Source: JAJDZL01 sp965220665
GTDB lineage: Bacteria; Pseudomonadota; Gammaproteobacteria; Arenicellales; JAJDZL01
Length of the DNA: 64,000 nt
Direction of reading: 5' to 3'
Assembly: GCA_965220665.1 (NCBI GenBank)
Contig: CBDCQQ010000004.1
Location: 682,001 to 746,000 of the forward strand
This document shows positions 34,610-43,855 of this stretch, piece after piece. How positions within the stretch are numbered: position 1 is the first letter of the stretch; each line of letters begins with the position of its first letter. The translations under genes were made by a program, and so were the position numbers. The notes under the pieces are model-generated. The model did no database searches, was not told the origin of the DNA, and saw only the letters and a list, made by a program, of their open reading frames with translations.

Positions 34610-34890
34610 GCTACAATCTCCAGAGTCAACGTTGATGCAAAGACTGCGCCGAAGGCTTCGCTCGACTTGCCGTTCAATCTTTCTAACGGGGTCACCCAAT
34701 GGTGCCGCCAGTGATAAGCGACGAAAGCGAAGCGGACCAGACTTACATTCGGGATCAATGTCCCCATAGGTTACACGGTCTTGACTTCGGCGCAGCGCTG
34801 TTAGAATACCCTTGATCTGAATCTCAGACCGGAGTATTTTGCCCAACCTGTTTCTTCGGTGATGGCGTCCCCGCCACGCGGGGTTGGAGA
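34610..34890 (-). ncRNA. Candidate bridge RNA region of the IS110 element
   Basis: The 280 bases directly upstream of the transposase are GC-rich like the element and not like the host. They contain several self-complementary patches, such as CCCCGC/GCGGGG at about 34869-34883 and GCGCCGAAG/CTTCGGCGC-type pairings around 34650 and 34790. In IS110-group elements the left-end non-coding region encodes the bridge RNA that pairs with donor and target DNA. Position fits; the fold and loops were not verified. The open frame across this region is probably incidental. Confidence 0.4.
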
Positions 34891-35364
34891 CTTACAATAT
34901 TCAAATCTAAGTTAAACAATGCAAAGATGATTGTCCAAAAAGGTTGATGAACATTTGAATTTTGCTGTTTGATTTCCAGAAACATTCAGTTTTTAATCTA
35001 CTTTCTGATCACTTTGAATTTCTCGCAGGTTGGAAAGTCTCGAATTGGAAGGTACGAGCGCAGGTATTTAGCTTCTACTAGGGCTGATTCTTTTGCAGAT
35101 ACAGTAGATATTGGCTGGATTGCCGTCAATCACTCAAGAATAGACGCCCTTTTTGTGAATGCGTACGTACGAATGAGAACAGTATGTGTGTGGTAACACC
35201 ATTCCATACTGCGACTTTATTAGCCTCATCGACTTACAACAACGCTTAATTGCGGCAACTTTGTATTTTCGTAATATATATTTACCTCTTCGCAAGGACA
35301 AAGACTTGTCCTAAATCACCAAACGCCGGAGAAATCCGGTATTAAATTCAATTCGGAGAAAACT
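34891..35364 (+). promoter_or_regulatory. Leader region of the second betaine operon with two hairpins
   Basis: No gene is supported here. The leader of proX contains two hairpins just before the start codon: AGGACAA/TTGTCCT (35295-35312, loop AGAC) and CCGGA/TCCGG (35326-35339) closed by a GAAA tetraloop. A GGAG ribosome binding site follows. The arrangement could stabilise the mRNA or regulate translation. A 75-residue plus-strand frame at 34969-35196 shows no family and is not called. Confidence 0.4.
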
Positions 35365-36330
35365 ATGAAATCAAAATTTAAAGCAATGGTATTGGCTGTA
35401 GCGGTCACCGTGTGTACTGCCCCAGCATTTGCAGCTGAGGAAGTAAAAATCGGTGTGCCATCATGGACTGGTGCCCAAGCAATTGCCAATTTGCTGGCAG
35501 CTGTCGTCGAAATGCGCATTGGAGGAAAGGCCGAACTGGTACCTGGTAACAATGCGACGATTTTCCAGGCAATGGATCAGGGTAAAGGCGATATTGATGT
35601 GCACCCAGACGTTTGGCTTCCAAACCAAGAGAGTTTTACCAAGAAATACGTGGATGGTGCAGGTACGGTTACTTTGTCAAGCAATCCCTATGAAGGAAAC
35701 CAAGGTTTTTGCGTCTCCAAGGATTTCGGAGAAGCAAACTCCATTACAGACATTGCGGATCTGGGACGTCCCGAAGTTGCAGCACTAATGGACAGTGACG
35801 GTAACGGGCGAGGCGAGATGTGGATCGGTGCCCCAGGCTGGGCCTCAGCCAATGTAAATGAAGTCAAGGTACGTGACTATGGTTTATTGGACTTCGTTGA
35901 GCCAATCCGGGCCGAAGAAAGTGTAAAAACCGCACGCGTCAAGGACTCGATCGCCAAGGGCGAGGGTTATGCTTTCTACTGCTACAAACCACACGCGATC
36001 TGGTTCATGTTTGATGTAAAAATGCTGAGTGAACCACCTTACGACCCAGAAAAATACATCATGTTGCAACCATCTGACTCCCCAGACTGGTATGAACAAT
36101 CGATGGTTGCCAGTAAAGATGCACTGAAAAACGTTCAGATCGCCTGGTCCAATTCTCTGTCGGAGCGATCACCCGCAATTGTCGAGTTTTTCGAACGATT
36201 CGCACTCACCGCAGATGATGTCAGTGGCTTTGCCTTTGAAGTCTCAGGGAAAGGTCGTGATGCGAGAGATGTCACGAGAGAATGGGTTGAAAACAACCCT
36301 GAGCGCGTTGACGCCTGGCTTGGACTCTAA
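35365..36330 (+). CDS. proX: Glycine betaine/choline-type ABC transporter substrate-binding protein
   Basis: The 321-residue protein opens with a signal peptide (KAMVLAVAVTVCTAPAFA, then AEEV). It continues as an OpuAC-type binding protein: KIGVPSWTGAQAIANLLAAV, DIDVHPDVWLPNQ, GNQGFCVSKDFGEAN, MWIGAPGWASANVNEVKV and KGEGYAFYCYKPHAIWFMFD. Aromatic-rich loops suit a quaternary amine ligand. It differs strongly from the proX at 11-12 kb, so the two operons probably import different substrates or have different affinities. It is the first gene of proX-proV-proW and is followed by a strong hairpin, which would favour high binding-protein levels. Confidence 0.9.
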   Translation: MKSKFKAMVLAVAVTVCTAPAFAAEEVKIGVPSWTGAQAIANLLAAVVEMRIGGKAELVPGNNATIFQAMDQGKGDIDVHPDVWLPNQESFTKKYVDGAGTVTLSSNPYEGNQGFCVSKDFGEANSITDIADLGRPEVAALMDSDGNGRGEMWIGAPGWASANVNEVKVRDYGLLDFVEPIRAEESVKTARVKDSIAKGEGYAFYCYKPHAIWFMFDVKMLSEPPYDPEKYIMLQPSDSPDWYEQSMVASKDALKNVQIAWSNSLSERSPAIVEFFERFALTADDVSGFAFEVSGKGRDARDVTREWVENNPERVDAWLGL

Positions 36331-36357
36331 TTCGCAACATCTAGGGACGGAAAATTG

Positions 36358-36391
36358 ATAACACCTGGAGCATGAGTGCTCCAGGTGTTAT
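36358..36391 (+). terminator. Strong intercistronic hairpin between proX and proV
   Basis: A perfect 15-bp stem with arms ATAACACCTGGAGCA (36358-36372) and its complement (36377-36391) has the loop TGAG. It lies 28 bases after proX and 40 bases before proV. There is no T-run, so it probably protects the proX mRNA 3' end or partly stops transcription, raising binding protein over membrane subunits. Confidence 0.7.
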
Positions 36392-36431
36392 ATCAACAAG
36401 AATTTTAAGTTTTTGAAGTGGAACTAACTTA

Positions 36432-37508
36432 GTGTCGGTCGATTCACCAGATACGACAGAAGACATTGTCATTAAGATTTCGAATGTCTGGAAAGTCTTT
36501 GGAACGAAAGCTATTGAAGCTATGCGAGCCGTTCAGGAGAAGGGACTGACGAAGGCAGAAACGCTTGCACAATACAATGCGGTGGTTGGCGTTGCCGATG
36601 TCAGCCTAAGCGTCAATCGGGGTGAGATTTTTTGTGTTATGGGGTTGTCAGGCAGCGGTAAGTCAACCCTTGTGCGCCATTTCAATCGCCTGCTGGAACC
36701 AACTTCAGGGAAGATAGAGATCGAAGGAACCGATGTGATGGCTCTGAAACCCGCTGAGTTGCAGCAATTTCGAAATCGCAGAATCGGGATGGTATTCCAG
36801 AATTTTGCACTGTTGCCGCACAGATCGGTTCTCGACAATGTGGCGATGCCTTTGGAAATTCGACAGATGAGCAAGAATGATCGGATGCGTCATGCTGCAG
36901 CGATTCTCGACATTGTGGAACTGGGGGCATGGGGCAGTAAGTTTGCTCATGAGTTGTCCGGAGGAATGCAGCAGCGTGTCGGCCTTGCGCGAGCATTGGC
37001 CGCCAATCCCGATGTTCTGTTGATGGACGAACCCTTCAGTGCACTTGATCCCTTGATCAGACGCCAATTGCAGGATGAATTTCTCAGACTGTCAAAAATT
37101 ATGAAAAAGACAACTGTGTTCATCACTCATGATCTGGACGAAGCCGTGCGAATCGGGAATCGTATCGCAATTATGCATGACGGAAGAGTGGTTCAGATCG
37201 GTAGTGCCGAAGATATTGTGATGAACCCGGCTGACGACTATGTTGCCGATTTTGTGGCAGGTATTTCCCGACTGAAGATTGTACGTGCGCACGTCGTCAT
37301 GCAACCGCTGGACCAGTATCTAGCCAACAACGCCCCCCTACCCGCCGATACTCAACGCGTCAGAGAAGACGAGATGCTTAGTAAACTCATTGAAATGGCA
37401 ATCGACAGCGATTCAGCTATCCTGGTGCAAAACGGAAATACCGATGTCGGCGTCATCACCAGGAAAGACATTTTACGTACCGTGATTGAAGGAGCCGATG
37501 TGTCATGA
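36432..37508 (+). CDS. proV: Glycine betaine/choline-type ABC transporter ATPase with CBS region
   Basis: The 358-residue protein has Walker A GLSGSGKST at about residue 74, LSGGMQQRVGLARALAANPD, Walker B VLLMDEPFSALD and TTVFITHDLDEAVRIG. ISNVWKVFGTKAIEAMRAVQ and the pre-Walker insertion are typical of ProV. The C-terminal tail (DSDSAILVQNGNTDVGVITR) is a reduced CBS region. It is clearly paralogous to the proV at 13.3-14.4 kb. Translation begins at GTG (36432). The last 4 bases overlap proW (ATGA), so the two are coupled. Confidence 0.94.
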   Translation: MSVDSPDTTEDIVIKISNVWKVFGTKAIEAMRAVQEKGLTKAETLAQYNAVVGVADVSLSVNRGEIFCVMGLSGSGKSTLVRHFNRLLEPTSGKIEIEGTDVMALKPAELQQFRNRRIGMVFQNFALLPHRSVLDNVAMPLEIRQMSKNDRMRHAAAILDIVELGAWGSKFAHELSGGMQQRVGLARALAANPDVLLMDEPFSALDPLIRRQLQDEFLRLSKIMKKTTVFITHDLDEAVRIGNRIAIMHDGRVVQIGSAEDIVMNPADDYVADFVAGISRLKIVRAHVVMQPLDQYLANNAPLPADTQRVREDEMLSKLIEMAIDSDSAILVQNGNTDVGVITRKDILRTVIEGADVS

Positions 37509-39049
37509 CCGAAACAGCACAATCCCAACTTGATGATGCTATCGATTTCAAAGTTGCAGAAAAATTTGCGGAGGAACGTCTGGAAAACATTCGTACCTTC
37601 GTGCAAACCAATCCAGACTACTACATCAACCAATTTGACAAAATCGGTGGTAGTTCTCGCTTTACACCTACCTTTAACGCGTCTGCCGGGATGCTAGGGC
37701 CTATCTGGTTTGGTGCACGCGGACTGTGGATGTGGGCTTTACCTTTTTTAATCATCGAGACACTGGGTTATGTGCAGATAGCACGTGGACTGATTGGTGA
37801 CTTGGCAGCTGATGCCCGAGCCCGAATCGAGTCGATTGAGGGAACCCTGGAATTGCGTCGTCAGCAGTTGGCTTCAGCAATTGAGTCTCAGTCCGACAAG
37901 GTCGATGTCTATAAACGTACAGTTAAATCTTTAGAAGATTCAATTGAAGGAATTAGACTGGAGGCACAGGAAATTGCGGATCAGGGAATTGGGATTGCGT
38001 TAACCGGCTTAATCATCTTGATCGCTGTTAAATCCGCACAATCTGTAATCGCTAATTCGGCTCTAGAAGCGAGATTTTCGGAATGGTTGTCCAACCGTAC
38101 AATCCGGTCTGGTGTATCACTCCGACAAGTAATATTGAGCACACTTTTTATGGCTGTGATTGTTGGTACAGCCATGTACCACTACAGTTTCCCTGGACAG
38201 TTGGATACGCTGGCTGAATTTCCCACTGATCCCGATATTCGTCTTACCAGCATCGTATGGGTGGAGGCTTTCTTTACCTTCTGTGTAACACAAGGTGAGG
38301 CACTGTTCGATTTCATCACTTACGGCATACGCCTGATCCTTGATGCTCTGGAGCTTGTCTTTGTCAGCACCCCGTGGATCGTGATTGCCAGTTTCATTGT
38401 CTTATTGACATGGCTTACAGCGGGTATTCGTACCGCGATATATTCCGGTGCATTTTTAACCTACATGGGGCTGTTGGGTTTTTGGGATAAGGCGATGACT
38501 ACGTTGGCACTCCTTGGAACAGCCGCATGTCTTTCCATCGCGATTGGCATTCCATTAGGTATGTTTTGTGCCCGTAGACCTCGGTTCTACGCCTTCATTC
38601 AACCAATCATGGACTTCATGCAAACCATGCCTGCATTCGTTTTCATGATTCCGGTAATTGCATTTTTCGGAACCGGCAAACCAGCCGCAGTAGTCACTAC
38701 AATGATCTTTGGTGGTACCCCTGTGGTACGCCTTACAGTATTGGGGTTGCGTGGCGTTCCTGAGAGCGTCCGCGAAGCAGCAATATCGTTCGGTGCTGGT
38801 AAATTTTACTTATTTACGCGAGTCGACCTTCCGCTTGCCGCTCCGTCAATTCGCGCTGGAATCAACCAAACGATTATGTTGTCTCTGGCTATGGTAGTCG
38901 TTGCGTCGTTGATCGGTGCCAAGGGCTTAGGTGAGGATGTCTTAGAAGCACTGCAATACGCCAACGTAGGACAGGGAATTCTAGCAGGGTTTTCCATCCT
39001 GTTCTGTGCCATGATTCTTGATCGTCTTGTTCAGGGTGCACGCAAGTAA
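37505..39049 (+). CDS. proW: Glycine betaine/choline-type ABC permease with long N-terminal membrane/coiled-coil extension
   Basis: The last 250 or so residues are a normal ProW permease (PIMDFMQTMPAFVFMIPVIA, SVREAAISFGAGKFYLFTRV, GINQTIMLSLAMVVVASLIG). The first 230 or so are unusual. A membrane anchor (MLGPIWFGARGLWMWALPFL), resembling DUF2628-type segments, is followed by a charged heptad-like coiled coil (about residues 100-155, LRRQQLASAIESQSDKVDVY). A further membrane span (IGIALTGLIILIAV) and an extra helix follow. Total length is 514, against about 320 for the other ProW here. The extension could sense osmotic state or bring in a partner. The function is inferred. Confidence 0.9.
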   Translation: MTETAQSQLDDAIDFKVAEKFAEERLENIRTFVQTNPDYYINQFDKIGGSSRFTPTFNASAGMLGPIWFGARGLWMWALPFLIIETLGYVQIARGLIGDLAADARARIESIEGTLELRRQQLASAIESQSDKVDVYKRTVKSLEDSIEGIRLEAQEIADQGIGIALTGLIILIAVKSAQSVIANSALEARFSEWLSNRTIRSGVSLRQVILSTLFMAVIVGTAMYHYSFPGQLDTLAEFPTDPDIRLTSIVWVEAFFTFCVTQGEALFDFITYGIRLILDALELVFVSTPWIVIASFIVLLTWLTAGIRTAIYSGAFLTYMGLLGFWDKAMTTLALLGTAACLSIAIGIPLGMFCARRPRFYAFIQPIMDFMQTMPAFVFMIPVIAFFGTGKPAAVVTTMIFGGTPVVRLTVLGLRGVPESVREAAISFGAGKFYLFTRVDLPLAAPSIRAGINQTIMLSLAMVVVASLIGAKGLGEDVLEALQYANVGQGILAGFSILFCAMILDRLVQGARK

Positions 39050-39069
39050 TTTCGTCAATTCTTTGGACA

Positions 39070-39439
39070 GTTCACTGCTATGCGGTTCATTAGATTGTAA
39101 ATACCGCACTCCGATCTACTTGGAAAGTTTCGGTGCTGAAATACGGCTGTTGTCGGCACTCATCAGATCAATCTCTGTGAACCACTTGGTCAGCGGGACT
39201 TAGCTGTACTCGAATTTAGCCCCGACAGTTGGCAACACCTGATGCTGTCAGTTGGCTCACTGTCGCAAAAATTGGTATTTCTGATGGCAGACTCGCTCGT
39301 GACCGCACTTCGAGCAGATGATTCCGTTGTGCCAGTGCTGACGAATCAGGGTTTCCTTGCAAGCTTTCTCAGTGGCGTGTTTTATGTACCATTCGAGCAA
39401 ACACATGGGTTGTTGCTCAATTGATAGGTTTCCTCGCAT
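39070..39439 (-). pseudogene. 5' remnant of an IS1595-family transposase
   Basis: From 39439 the minus strand reads through ATEKACKETLIRQHWHNGII and CSKCGHERVCHQKYQFLRQ, the N-terminal zinc-ribbon region of IS1595-family transposases, and then meets a stop. In another register it resumes with PLTKWFTEIDLMSADNSRIS, then APKLSK, stop, IGVRY, which matches the next conserved block. The copy is therefore frameshifted and stop-ridden and lacks the catalytic part. It fills most of the gap between proW and the GNAT gene. Confidence 0.75.
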
Positions 39440-39534
39440 AATCAGTAAGATAGATGTTATTTTTGTACCATATTACTTAATCATCTGCAAAGGCATGTAA
39501 AATAAAATCATTGAAACACCACCTTAATCTCACC

Positions 39535-40146
39535 ATGCCAAGCGACTCCGACTCATCACCAATTCCCGTAACGCTACTGCGTGGTAAGCAGAATTTCGAG
39601 CTGGCTGAACATGAAGAAATTCCGCCTGGTAAACTGCGAATGGTCATCACCTATCTGGAAATGTTTAAATTGCCACATTTTCCTCATCAGTCAAAACGAG
39701 CCGAAAACATTTCCATAATTCGAAGCCAAAAGCCGACCGTTCGGTTTTATCGCTTTTTGTATCAAGGCGTCGGTGAGGAATGGCTATGGTACGAAAGAAA
39801 TCAAATGTCTGATGCGCAGCTTGAATCAATTGTCCAGCACAAAAGGGTTCAAGTCTTTGTCCTGTATGTCAATGGTACACCTGCTGGATTTAGTGAACTT
39901 GACAGTCGCCAGAAAGATGAAATTGAACTTGCCTATTTCGGTTTGATGCCGGAATTTATCGGTCGTGGGCTAGGATCGTACTTTCTTAGATGGACTATCG
40001 AAAAAGCTTGGGCGGAAGAGCCAAAACGTTTATGGGTGCACAGCTGCGATTTTGACTCACCGAATGCCATTGCGATTTATCAAAAAGCCGGCTTCACTCC
40101 ATACAAGCGAGAAGCAATACTAATCGACGATCCACGTCTTCACTGA
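39535..40146 (+). CDS. GNAT family N-acetyltransferase
   Basis: The product of about 203 residues is a GNAT acetyltransferase. The acetyl-CoA site lies in AYFGLMPEFIGRGLGSYFLR (R/Q-x-x-G-x-G type), preceded by VFVLYVNGTPAGFSELD and followed by LWVHSCDFDSPNAIAIYQKA and GFTPYKREA. Substrates of GNAT proteins of this kind are usually small amines or protein N-termini. ATG at 39535 is chosen; an in-frame TTG at 39511 would add 8 residues. The gene precedes a broken aminotransferase on the same strand, so a joint pathway may be decaying. Confidence 0.87.
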   Translation: MPSDSDSSPIPVTLLRGKQNFELAEHEEIPPGKLRMVITYLEMFKLPHFPHQSKRAENISIIRSQKPTVRFYRFLYQGVGEEWLWYERNQMSDAQLESIVQHKRVQVFVLYVNGTPAGFSELDSRQKDEIELAYFGLMPEFIGRGLGSYFLRWTIEKAWAEEPKRLWVHSCDFDSPNAIAIYQKAGFTPYKREAILIDDPRLH

Positions 40147-40269
40147 AATTCTCTTTTCAGTTCACGCTGATTCATAGGCATTTTTCATCCACTTCTCGAA
40201 GTAAACTAATCGGTTTGACAGAATTGCTGTCTTCTACCCGTTATCAACAGCGTTAATCACCAGGGAAAA

Positions 40270-41640
40270 ATGAACGATCTACAACTGCTCAACACCACAG
40301 AACTTTAGACAATCGACAACGAATTTCACCTACACCCTTTTACAGATACCAAACATCTTCACAAAGTTGGCAGCAGAATCATTACGGATGCTGAAGGCGT
40401 TTATGTTTGGGACTCCGATGGCAACAAGATCATCGATGGAATGGCTGGACTTTGGTGCGTCAATATTGGGTATGGACGTGAAGAGCTTATCGAAGCTGCA
40501 ACTCGTCAACTTCGAAAATTACCCTACTACAACACTTTTTTCATGACATCTCACCCACCGGTGATCGAGTTGTCACAACGTCTGGCAGAGATTACACCGT
40601 CTCGGTTCAATCATGTCTTTCTCACCAATTCTGGATCGGAAGCGAATGACACAGTAATTCGAATGGTTCGTCGCTATTGGGCCCTTCAAGGCCAGGATTC
40701 AAAGACTGTCGTCATCAGTCGAACCAATGCATATCACGGCAGTACATTTGGAGCGGCAAGTCTGGGTGGCATGTCCGCCATGCACGAATCTGGCATCCCG
40801 ATTCCCGGCATCGAGCATATTCAGCAACCTTACTGGTATCGGGAAGGTGGTGATCTTGATCCCAACGAGTTCGGCAAAAAATCGGCTCAGTGTCTTGAGG
40901 ATAAAATCCTGGAACTAGGGATTGAGAATGTTGCTGCCTTCATCGCAGAACCGATTCAGGGAGCAGGAGGCGTCATTGTTCCCACACAGTCCTATTGGAA
41001 TGAAATTTCCAGAATTTGTGAAGCTTATGAAATTCTGTTTGTAGCTGATGAAGTGATCTGCGGTTTCGGTCGAACCGGTAAGTGGTTTGCAACAGACCAT
41101 TATGGTCTTAACCCGGATCTGATGGTGCTGGCCAAGGGTTTGTCTTCGGGGTACCTGCCCATTGCGGGTGTTATGGTGTCGGACGATGTAGCGTCAGTCA
41201 TGATCAAAGACGGTGGGGAATTCGCACATGGATTCACCTATTCCGGACACCCGGTTTCTTGTGCGGTCGCCTCTGAGAATATTCGTCTCTTATCTGAAGA
41301 AGGGATAGTGAAAACAGTCGAGGCTGAGGTAGGCCCTTATTTTCAGAGCCAATTGGCGCAACTTAGCCATCATCCCCTTGTCGGAGAAGTACGAGGTGTC
41401 GGACTCATTGCCGCAATTGAACTGGTTGAAGACTAAGCAGCACACCAACGTTTCCAAGCAGATTTGAAAGTCGGAATTCGCTGCCGGGATCATGCGACGA
41501 AACGAGGTCTGATTATGCGAGCGGTTGAAAATTCGATGGTTCTCTCACCACCCCTGATTATTTCCAAGTCTCAGATTGATGATTTGGTCGATATAGCTGC
41601 CGGTGCGCTTGATGACACTCTGCGAGGATTGCCGTCGTAA
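40270..41640 (+). pseudogene. Class III aminotransferase broken by two in-frame stops
   Basis: Across 457 codons in a single frame the sequence matches a class III aminotransferase: AEGVYVWDSDGNKIIDGMAG, then WCVNIGYGREELIEAATRQL, FLTNSGSEANDT, LFVADEVICGFGRTGKWF and the PLP lysine in VLAKGLSSGYLPIAG. Codon 13 is TAG (40306-40308), after NTTEL and before TIDNEFHLHPF. Codon 389 is TAA (41434-41436), after ELVED and before AAHQRFQADLKVGIRCRDHA. Both sides of each stop match the family, so these are two separate nonsense changes (a likely CAG to TAG and AAA to TAA) in an otherwise intact gene. A shorter protein from ATG 40441 would lack both ends. Confidence 0.88.
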
Positions 41641-41847
41641 GTGTGCCTCTTCGCGATAATTGCGAAAGAAAATCGATAACCTCGCAAACGTTTTCGATTT
41701 TGAGAAGCAATCAAGGGAAAGAAGCGATAAAACCCGAGAATTGTTTCTCAACTGATGATGCATAAGCTAATCATGGTTGGAATCGAGTGGCTGAGACAAT
41801 ATTGAAATCATTAGATTTGCGCTGACAGGACGAATTGGAGGAACACC

Positions 41848-41967
41848 ATGAATATTCAATTACCGATTCAACTGAGTGACATTCTCAAGCACATAACGGT
41901 TGCACTGATCGACAACCGGTGCGTGACCGGGGGAATGGTCCGATTTCCTCAGCAAATACACCAATGA
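41848..41967 (+). CDS. Possible 39-residue small protein or gene stub
   Basis: An ATG preceded by a near-perfect GGAGGA starts a 39-codon frame (MNIQLPIQLSDILKHITVAL onward) that ends 27 bases before the nuclease gene on the other strand. It may be the 5' stub of a larger lost gene. A 16-base stretch inside it (41910-41925) recurs at 49057-49072. No family was recognised. Confidence 0.3.
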   Translation: MNIQLPIQLSDILKHITVALIDNRCVTGGMVRFPQQIHQ

Positions 41968-41994
41968 ATTCACAACTGTCGACACTCGACCGAA

Positions 41995-42966
41995 TCAATT
42001 CTGCTCGACTTTCATCGTTGCAAGGTTTCGCTCATCGGCACTGAATACCGCACCGATCAGGTGAATGGTCCTGACTCCGTCCCGATACCTGTCCGCATAG
42101 CCCTTGCCGCGTATCTGACAGATCGCTTCTGCCGCCGTCTCCTCTGCTTCGAATTTACCCGAGTGCATCTTGCACTCAAACACAAACACCTGATCACCGA
42201 TGACCAGTACCAGATCTGAACGGCCGCGGCTGTGTGACTGCTCAGAGCGAAGTGTCATATCAGCAGCATCCCAAAGACAGGCATGCAGTATCGAGCAGTA
42301 CCACCCCTCACGCTGTGCCATGTCACTGCTGTTGTGCCACTCATAGGGAATCGCCGACAGCAGTCTGCGAAAGGCGGAAGCAAACCCCTCGAAATCACCC
42401 GCCTCCAACAACCCGACAAGCAGACTGGATTCACGAGGAGCCGATTTACCTGGCCCAAAAAGACTGTCCAGATATCCTCTGGCCAAACTACCGCGCACTT
42501 CATAGTTCGGATAGTCCAATTCGAAAACAGTGTCGAAGCCTTCCTGCTGCTCACCGGTAATCGTCAGATACCCCGACTGAAACATCAGCGCCTCAGCACT
42601 GATGCTGTCAACATCAAAGGTCGTAATGAAATTCTCATTGACCGTTAAATCCCTCACATCCAGCGGCGTGAACTCTCTTTCCATCATCACCCGGTACAGA
42701 AAGGACGGCATGCCGGTCAATGACCAGTGCGCCCTGAATTTTCGCCCATCAAGCAGATTCAATATCGCCCAGGGGTTGTAGACCTTTTCATCTCCGCACC
42801 AGCTGTAGCCGTTATACCAAAGGCGAATCTCATCCCGATCCAGTCCTTCGAGCTCTGAAGCGAACACTTCGTCAAGATCAGATTCGGTATAGCCGCAGAT
42901 GGCACTGTAGCGTGGATCAAGGCTGATGTCGTTCAGATTGTTCAGCGCCGAGAAAAGACTCAGCCT
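41995..42966 (-). pseudogene. C-terminal part of an interrupted AAA-ATPase-like/PD-(D/E)XK nuclease gene
   Basis: This is the distal part of a gene split by the IS nest. It encodes SLFSALNNLNDISLDPRYSA, then ICGYTESDLDEVFASELEGL, IRLWYNGYSWCGDEKVYNPW and, near the end, DLVLVIGDQVFVFECKMHSG, the PDDEXK_9-type nuclease core with D, E and K. It joins in frame to the proximal part at 48285-48892 when the insertion and one target copy are removed, giving a 524-residue protein. An internal ATG at 42867 could still start a 290-residue nuclease fragment. Confidence 0.88.
42962..42966. repeat. Target site duplication of the outer IS (left copy)
   Basis: AGCCT directly precedes the left inverted repeat and recurs at 48285-48289 directly after the right one. 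Keeping one copy restores the host gene frame (TTC AGC AGG CTG AGT on the minus strand). Confidence 0.85.
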
Positions 42967-42982
42967 CAGACATCCTGACCCC
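42967..42982 (+). repeat. Left terminal inverted repeat of the outer IS
   Basis: CAGACATCCTGACCCC, followed by TTAGCC. The right end reads the same in reverse complement, followed by CAGCC. Confidence 0.88.
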
Positions 42983-43096
42983 TTAGCCCGATGATTGTAT
43001 CAGTCGATCTTATTAAGGTGTTGAATAATCGTCATAATTTTGTCATTTATCTCCAAATTTGGCTTGCATTTGGATTTGTCTTCTGCTAACATTAAT

Positions 43097-43855
43097 ATGT
43101 ACATAAATAAGGTTTTGAGCAACACTCCAGGAATCCAGAATGCAACTGAACATCCCAATCACCCCCCCCCGGAAACCACCCCGATCGCAAACGGCTTCTC
43201 TGTCAGCTTCGAAGATGACAAGGTGACCTACTTCTCCAACCTGATGCCGTTCAAAAGCCACGATGCAAACGACGCACAGACGCGCGCCCTGACCGTTGCA
43301 GAATTGCGGGTCGACTGTCGTCTGCCGGCAAACAGAATCACCGAAGCGATGGGCATCTCAAGAGCCATGCTGATGGGACACTGCAAAACCTACCGCAAAC
43401 ATGGCAGTGCGGGATTTTTCATGCCGCGCAAGGAAAAACGATGCACTGCAATTGATGCCCAGACCAAGTACGAAGCCGAAGCGCTGCTGGCCCAGGGTTT
43501 CAGTGCCAGCAAGACGGCACAGAAGATCGGCATTGCGGTGGCCACGCTGACCTATCACATCCGCGCCGGGCGGATTGCGAAGCACAAGCGGCAGCCGAAA
43601 CAGCCTGCGGTTGCTGAGATCGAATCTGCGGCATCTGCAACCGCGTGTGCAGACGAGTCGAAAGCGCTCCAGCGCAGCGCGCGCAATGTGCGCGACCGCA
43701 ACGCTTCGATGGGGCGGGCGACAACCGATGTTGTCGGTCGCACGCTGGCGATGACAAGCGGGTCGCCACACGCGGCGGCGCCGAGTTTTGATCAATCGGC
43801 TCACAGTGTTCAAAGAGGCGGCGTGCTCAGTGCTTTGCCGATGTTGATTGCGTAA
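43097..43855 (+). pseudogene. N-terminal part of the outer IS transposase
   Basis: The frame encodes two helix-turn-helix-like blocks: LTVAELRVDCRLPANRITEA then MGISRAMLMGHCKTYRKHG, and YEAEALLAQGFSASKTAQKI then GIAVATLTYHIRAGRIAK. It reaches VQRGGVLSALPMLI and runs into the IS21-type end, where a stop follows at once. The natural continuation, IEQGIDTAPIQLPNGYYSAQ, is found after the nested element. ATG at 43097 is the first good start; a TTG at 43040 is in frame. A run of nine C at 43162-43170 lies in the frame and could be a slippage site. Confidence 0.82.

Noticed and set aside
34969..35196. 75-residue plus-strand frame upstream of proX
   Set aside because: It lies in the leader region, begins at a poorly supported codon and resembles no family.
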